Origin: Campylobacteraceae bacterium
GTDB lineage: Bacteria; Campylobacterota; Campylobacteria; Campylobacterales; Sulfurovaceae
Assembly (NCBI GenBank): GCA_027023325.1
Contig: JALVVQ010000244.1
Coordinates: forward strand, 1 to 8,470
DNA length: 8,470 bases
Direction: 5' to 3'
In this document: positions 5,882-8,470 of the stretch, one piece after another
How positions within the stretch are numbered: position 1 is the stretch's first letter
Layout: the number at the start of each line of letters is the position of its first letter
Program-made: the position numbers and the translations under genes
The notes under the pieces: generated by a model
Told to the model about the DNA's origin: nothing
Databases searched by the model: none
What the model saw: only the letters and a program-made list of their open reading frames with translations

Positions 5882-5921
5882 TATGGTCTCCTTATTCTCA
5901 TACTTAAAATATTTTGAGGCA

Positions 5922-5927
5922 ATTATA
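5922..5927 (-). promoter_or_regulatory. Promoter of the membrane protein-recombinase run, -10 box
   Basis: Perfect TATAAT on the minus strand (GGATATAATTG), in the 93-base gap after mutS2. The predicted start near 5915 gives a leader of about 34 bases containing the AAGGAG site. A T-rich stretch lies upstream, with no clear -35. It separates this run from murC-mutS2 and fixes the GTG start of the first gene. Confidence 0.65.
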
Positions 5928-5974
5928 TCCAATTAAGCCAAAACTTTTACTGCGAGACTCTTTGGCAGATAGCT

Positions 5975-8188
5975 TCATAATTCTACAATGGTTGCACCCA
6001 GGTTTCCTGGTACCCTGTAAAACTTCTGTATCTTGGGATGGTGCGCCAAATACTCTGTGACCAGCCTGGCAAGAATACCACTGCCGGTACCATGAATAAT
6101 CTCCACTTCATTGAGCCCATTCACCAAGGCATCAGAGAGAAACTTGTCTACTTTCTCTATCGCCTCGTCTCCGTACATCCCTAGGAGCTTGATAGAGAGT
6201 GCAGCACCGCTTTTCTCTACGGTACTGCTGGCTTTGGGCGGTGTTGGCTTGATCTTTGGTAGGGGCTCTGTACTCTTTTTAAGCGTAGAAAGTGGTACAC
6301 GCATTTTGAGTCCATCCACGATAATCGTCGCTTCTTTGGATCGGATTGAGAGTACTTCACCACGATGGGAGCGATACTTGACCCTGTCTCCAACCTCTAC
6401 TGCCACAGTGGTAGACTCTGGCTCTTTTTTTGCTTTTTGCTTATGTTTATGTGCCTCATTGAGCAGCCTTCTGGCATCAGGTGAGGCTTTTGTTTTGAGT
6501 GCTTTTTGAGCTCTTTTGGTCGCAGCATTGTATCTGTTTTCCAGCGTTGCCAGTGCTTTTCTCTGCTCCTCCTGCATCTTTTCTTCGAGCTGCTCTAAAT
6601 GTGCCTGCTTTTTTTGCAGCTTCTGTTCCTGTGCCTCTACGGTCTCTATCTTGCGTCGCATCTCCTGTTCGAGGGCTGTGGACTTCTCTATCAGTTCTCC
6701 CAGCTTCTCTTTATCCTCACCGTACAGCTGCTTCGCCTGCTCTATCACCAAAGGAGAGATACCATAGCGCTCCGCCGTCTCGAAGGCATAGCTTTTGCCG
6801 ATACTCCCTTGCAAAAAGGTATAGGTAGGCAGCCTGCGCGCTTCATCATACAGTGCTGCGATGAGCTCTACCTCATCATCGGCTGCCATCAAGGAGGCCA
6901 GTCTTTTGTGATGGGTCGTTACTACAAAGCTGTTGCCTCTGCGCTTGAGTGCTTCAAGCAGGACTTTAAAAAGTGCCGCTGCCTCATCTGCATCCGTACC
7001 CAACTCTATCTCGTCCACTCCTATGAGGGCATCTTTTTGGCGGAAGAGTTTGGAGAACTCCTGCATCCTGCCTGCAAAAGTCGAGATATCATGCTTGACT
7101 GACTGAGGATCATCAATAATCGCTTCGATATGTTTGTATTTTCCAATTCTTGTTTCTGCTGCATTACAGCGAAAAGGAAGCAGGTGCTTACTCATATAGA
7201 CCGCAGAGAGGATGGATTTGAGCAGCATCGTTTTACCACCAGCATTGACACCGGTAATCAGCATGATCGGCTTGTCGAGGGTGATAGTCACAGGTATCGG
7301 ACGCTCTATCGCAGGATGGGCAAAGCTGTGCAGCACCATGCCTTTTTGTGCATCAGGCAGCACAAACTCATAATCCTTTGCCTTGGCAAAGCCCACTCTT
7401 GCCTGATAATGGTCAAAACGATCATACTCTTTATCAATATAATGCAAAAATCGTTCCCAGCGATAAAAGACTTCAGAAAATTGTTTGCAGTAACGCCAGA
7501 CGATATCCTCTTTTCGCTGTAAAAGTACCTTCCCTTGCTCTTTCAGTGCAGCGATTTTTTGAGGCACAATATAGAAGAAACCCGCAGGACTTCTACCCAC
7601 AACTGTCGCCTTGAGTGCCTGCGTAAAGCCTCCTCTGACCAGCAGTGTCTCCTCATCATGATAGAGGTGGATCTGTGTATCGACCAGATAGTCAGAAAGT
7701 TTGGCACTGTGGGTCAGGGCATAAAGGCTCTCTTTGATGGCTCGTTTGTTTTGCCCCATGGCACGATGAATATCCAGCAGTTCTGGCTCTTTTTCTGGAT
7801 TGATTTCGCCTTCATCGCTAAAGTATCCCATGACATCGCGTATCTCATCGTGCACCTCTATGCCATGTATCCAGCTGTGAAGTGGTTCAGGAAGCAGTGT
7901 ATTCTTAAGTCTGTTAAAATAACTGATGATACTCACAAAAGCATACAGCTCATCCAGTGACAGTACCGCCTGCTTACGAAGTCTGGCAAGAGGAGACTGG
8001 AGTGGAGGCAGTGCTTTGGGAGCAGGATATTCTATGGTGGAGAGTGCTTTGATATAGCGGTAATGATGATGAATATCGCCCTCAAGTACGATAGATTTGG
8101 GTCTGACGAGAAAGCTCTGAAAGGCATGAGTATAGCGATCGAGATCAAGTTTCTGTACAATGGTCTCCCGATGCTCCTCTACCGCCAT
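5975..8188 (-). CDS. mutS2: MutS2 ATPase with C-terminal Smr domain
   Basis: MutS2 is a MutS homologue without the mismatch-reading domain. In Helicobacter it suppresses recombination; in Gram-positives it acts on recombination intermediates and collided ribosomes. The 737-residue protein has a helical lever/clamp region (about 1-280) and the ATPase: Walker A GVNAGGKT at 313-320, STFAGRM at 369-375, Walker B with Asp392-Glu393 (VDEIELGTDADEAA) and TTHH at 424-427. A long charged coiled coil (about 485-590), a KOW-like stretch (VGDRVKYRSHRGEVLSI, 599-615) and an Smr domain (about 665-737) follow. HGTGSG (699-704) is kept, but the usual LDxR/H-G motif at the domain start reads IKLLG, without Asp. 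The start ATG shares one base with the murC stop (TGATG), with GGGGAG 5 bases upstream, so it is co-translated with murC. The ATPase looks intact; Smr nuclease activity is doubtful. Confidence 0.95.
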   Translation of the reverse strand: MAVEEHRETIVQKLDLDRYTHAFQSFLVRPKSIVLEGDIHHHYRYIKALSTIEYPAPKALPPLQSPLARLRKQAVLSLDELYAFVSIISYFNRLKNTLLPEPLHSWIHGIEVHDEIRDVMGYFSDEGEINPEKEPELLDIHRAMGQNKRAIKESLYALTHSAKLSDYLVDTQIHLYHDEETLLVRGGFTQALKATVVGRSPAGFFYIVPQKIAALKEQGKVLLQRKEDIVWRYCKQFSEVFYRWERFLHYIDKEYDRFDHYQARVGFAKAKDYEFVLPDAQKGMVLHSFAHPAIERPIPVTITLDKPIMLITGVNAGGKTMLLKSILSAVYMSKHLLPFRCNAAETRIGKYKHIEAIIDDPQSVKHDISTFAGRMQEFSKLFRQKDALIGVDEIELGTDADEAAALFKVLLEALKRRGNSFVVTTHHKRLASLMAADDEVELIAALYDEARRLPTYTFLQGSIGKSYAFETAERYGISPLVIEQAKQLYGEDKEKLGELIEKSTALEQEMRRKIETVEAQEQKLQKKQAHLEQLEEKMQEEQRKALATLENRYNAATKRAQKALKTKASPDARRLLNEAHKHKQKAKKEPESTTVAVEVGDRVKYRSHRGEVLSIRSKEATIIVDGLKMRVPLSTLKKSTEPLPKIKPTPPKASSTVEKSGAALSIKLLGMYGDEAIEKVDKFLSDALVNGLNEVEIIHGTGSGILARLVTEYLAHHPKIQKFYRVPGNLGATIVEL

Positions 8189-8470
8189 CAGGACTCCCCG
8201 CGTATCTGATAGGTGATATCTCCTGCACCAAATGCCACTACCAGATCGTGGTCATATTCACGAATCACATGGCCATCTCGTATCACTTTGACGGTACTGT
8301 CCTCTCTGGTCACACTGTCTGCCATCAGAAGTTTGTACCGACTGAAAGCGCCTTTGAGGTCTATCTCTACTTCGATCTCTCCTGCGGCCCATATCGGAAG
8401 AATCACCAGCTCATCTACGCCTGCAAAGCACTCTACAAACCCTTCAAGATTATCTATGGTTCGACTGTAT
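8188..8470 (-). CDS. murC: UDP-N-acetylmuramate--L-alanine ligase, C-terminal part (cut by window edge)
   Basis: MurC uses ATP to add L-alanine to UDP-MurNAc, the first peptide step of peptidoglycan synthesis in the cytoplasm. Only the last 93 codons are present; the frame runs open through the right edge. YSRTIDNLEGFVECFAGVDELVILPIWAAGE matches the conserved C-terminal domain (YSRT...F...D.L.ILP.YAAGE), and GAGDITYQIRG close to the end is the family's closing motif. An internal GTG at 8406 is not a start. The TGA stop overlaps the mutS2 ATG by one base. Confidence 0.93.
   Translation of the reverse strand, partial: YSRTIDNLEGFVECFAGVDELVILPIWAAGEIEVEIDLKGAFSRYKLLMADSVTREDSTVKVIRDGHVIREYDHDLVVAFGAGDITYQIRGES

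Noticed and set aside
5937..5966. GCCAAA...TTTGGC inverted repeat after mutS2 as a terminator
   Set aside because: Six pairs with an 18-base loop and no T run; too weak, and it overlaps the likely promoter upstream region.
6111..7102. Several plus-strand frames of 80-170 codons inside mutS2
   Set aside because: All lie opposite intact mutS2 coding sequence and show low-complexity Ser/Cys/Phe-rich composition from antisense reading; no binding sites or family motifs.
4136..8470. A defence or DNA-repair island made of mutS2, the recombinase and the unknown genes
   Set aside because: mutS2 is linked to murC and separated from the recombinase run by its own promoter; nothing resembles a known defence gene or effector domain.

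Overview
The window looks like ordinary chromosomal housekeeping sequence from a Campylobacterota (epsilonproteobacterial) genome, most likely of the free-living Sulfurovum/Sulfurimonas type. The evidence is the short MutS2 with a GVNAGGKT Walker A, the small RCK potassium channel, a single compact Xer-type recombinase, and promoters with a perfect TATAAT -10 but no clear -35. The assignment rests on protein character and promoter style, not on a database search. I found no rRNA, tRNA, CRISPR array, insertion sequence or phage genes.

Left part (1-1090, minus strand): the 5' part of trpF (tryptophan synthesis) lies downstream of rpe (pentose phosphate/Calvin epimerase). About 100 bases between them hold two related palindromic repeats in inverted orientation. 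One of them forms the apparent rpe terminator. Divergent promoters at about 1121-1174 serve rpe leftward and rpmB rightward.

Middle (1239-4105, plus strand): rpmB (ribosomal protein L28), a two-helix K+ channel with a cytoplasmic RCK domain, and argJ (arginine synthesis, acetyl cycle). The channel and argJ overlap by 8 bases and no promoter is visible between these three, so they probably form one transcript. A small YdcH/DUF465 protein follows with its own promoter and ends inside a 16-bp perfect hairpin that terminates the convergent transcripts.

Right part (4136-8470, minus strand, transcribed right to left): the 3' end of murC (peptidoglycan precursor ligase) and mutS2 share one base. 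A new promoter then serves a small run made of a single-span membrane protein, a complete tyrosine recombinase that is probably the chromosome-dimer resolvase, and a conserved-looking 108-residue protein of unknown role coupled to it by an ATGA overlap.

The most interesting points are local. The MutS2 Smr domain has lost its catalytic-type LDxR/H motif. The channel's RCK domain lacks the nucleotide-binding glycine motif. The two repeats show a compensatory base-pair change. Stop codons sit in the loops of two hairpins. I see no convincing undescribed multi-gene system.
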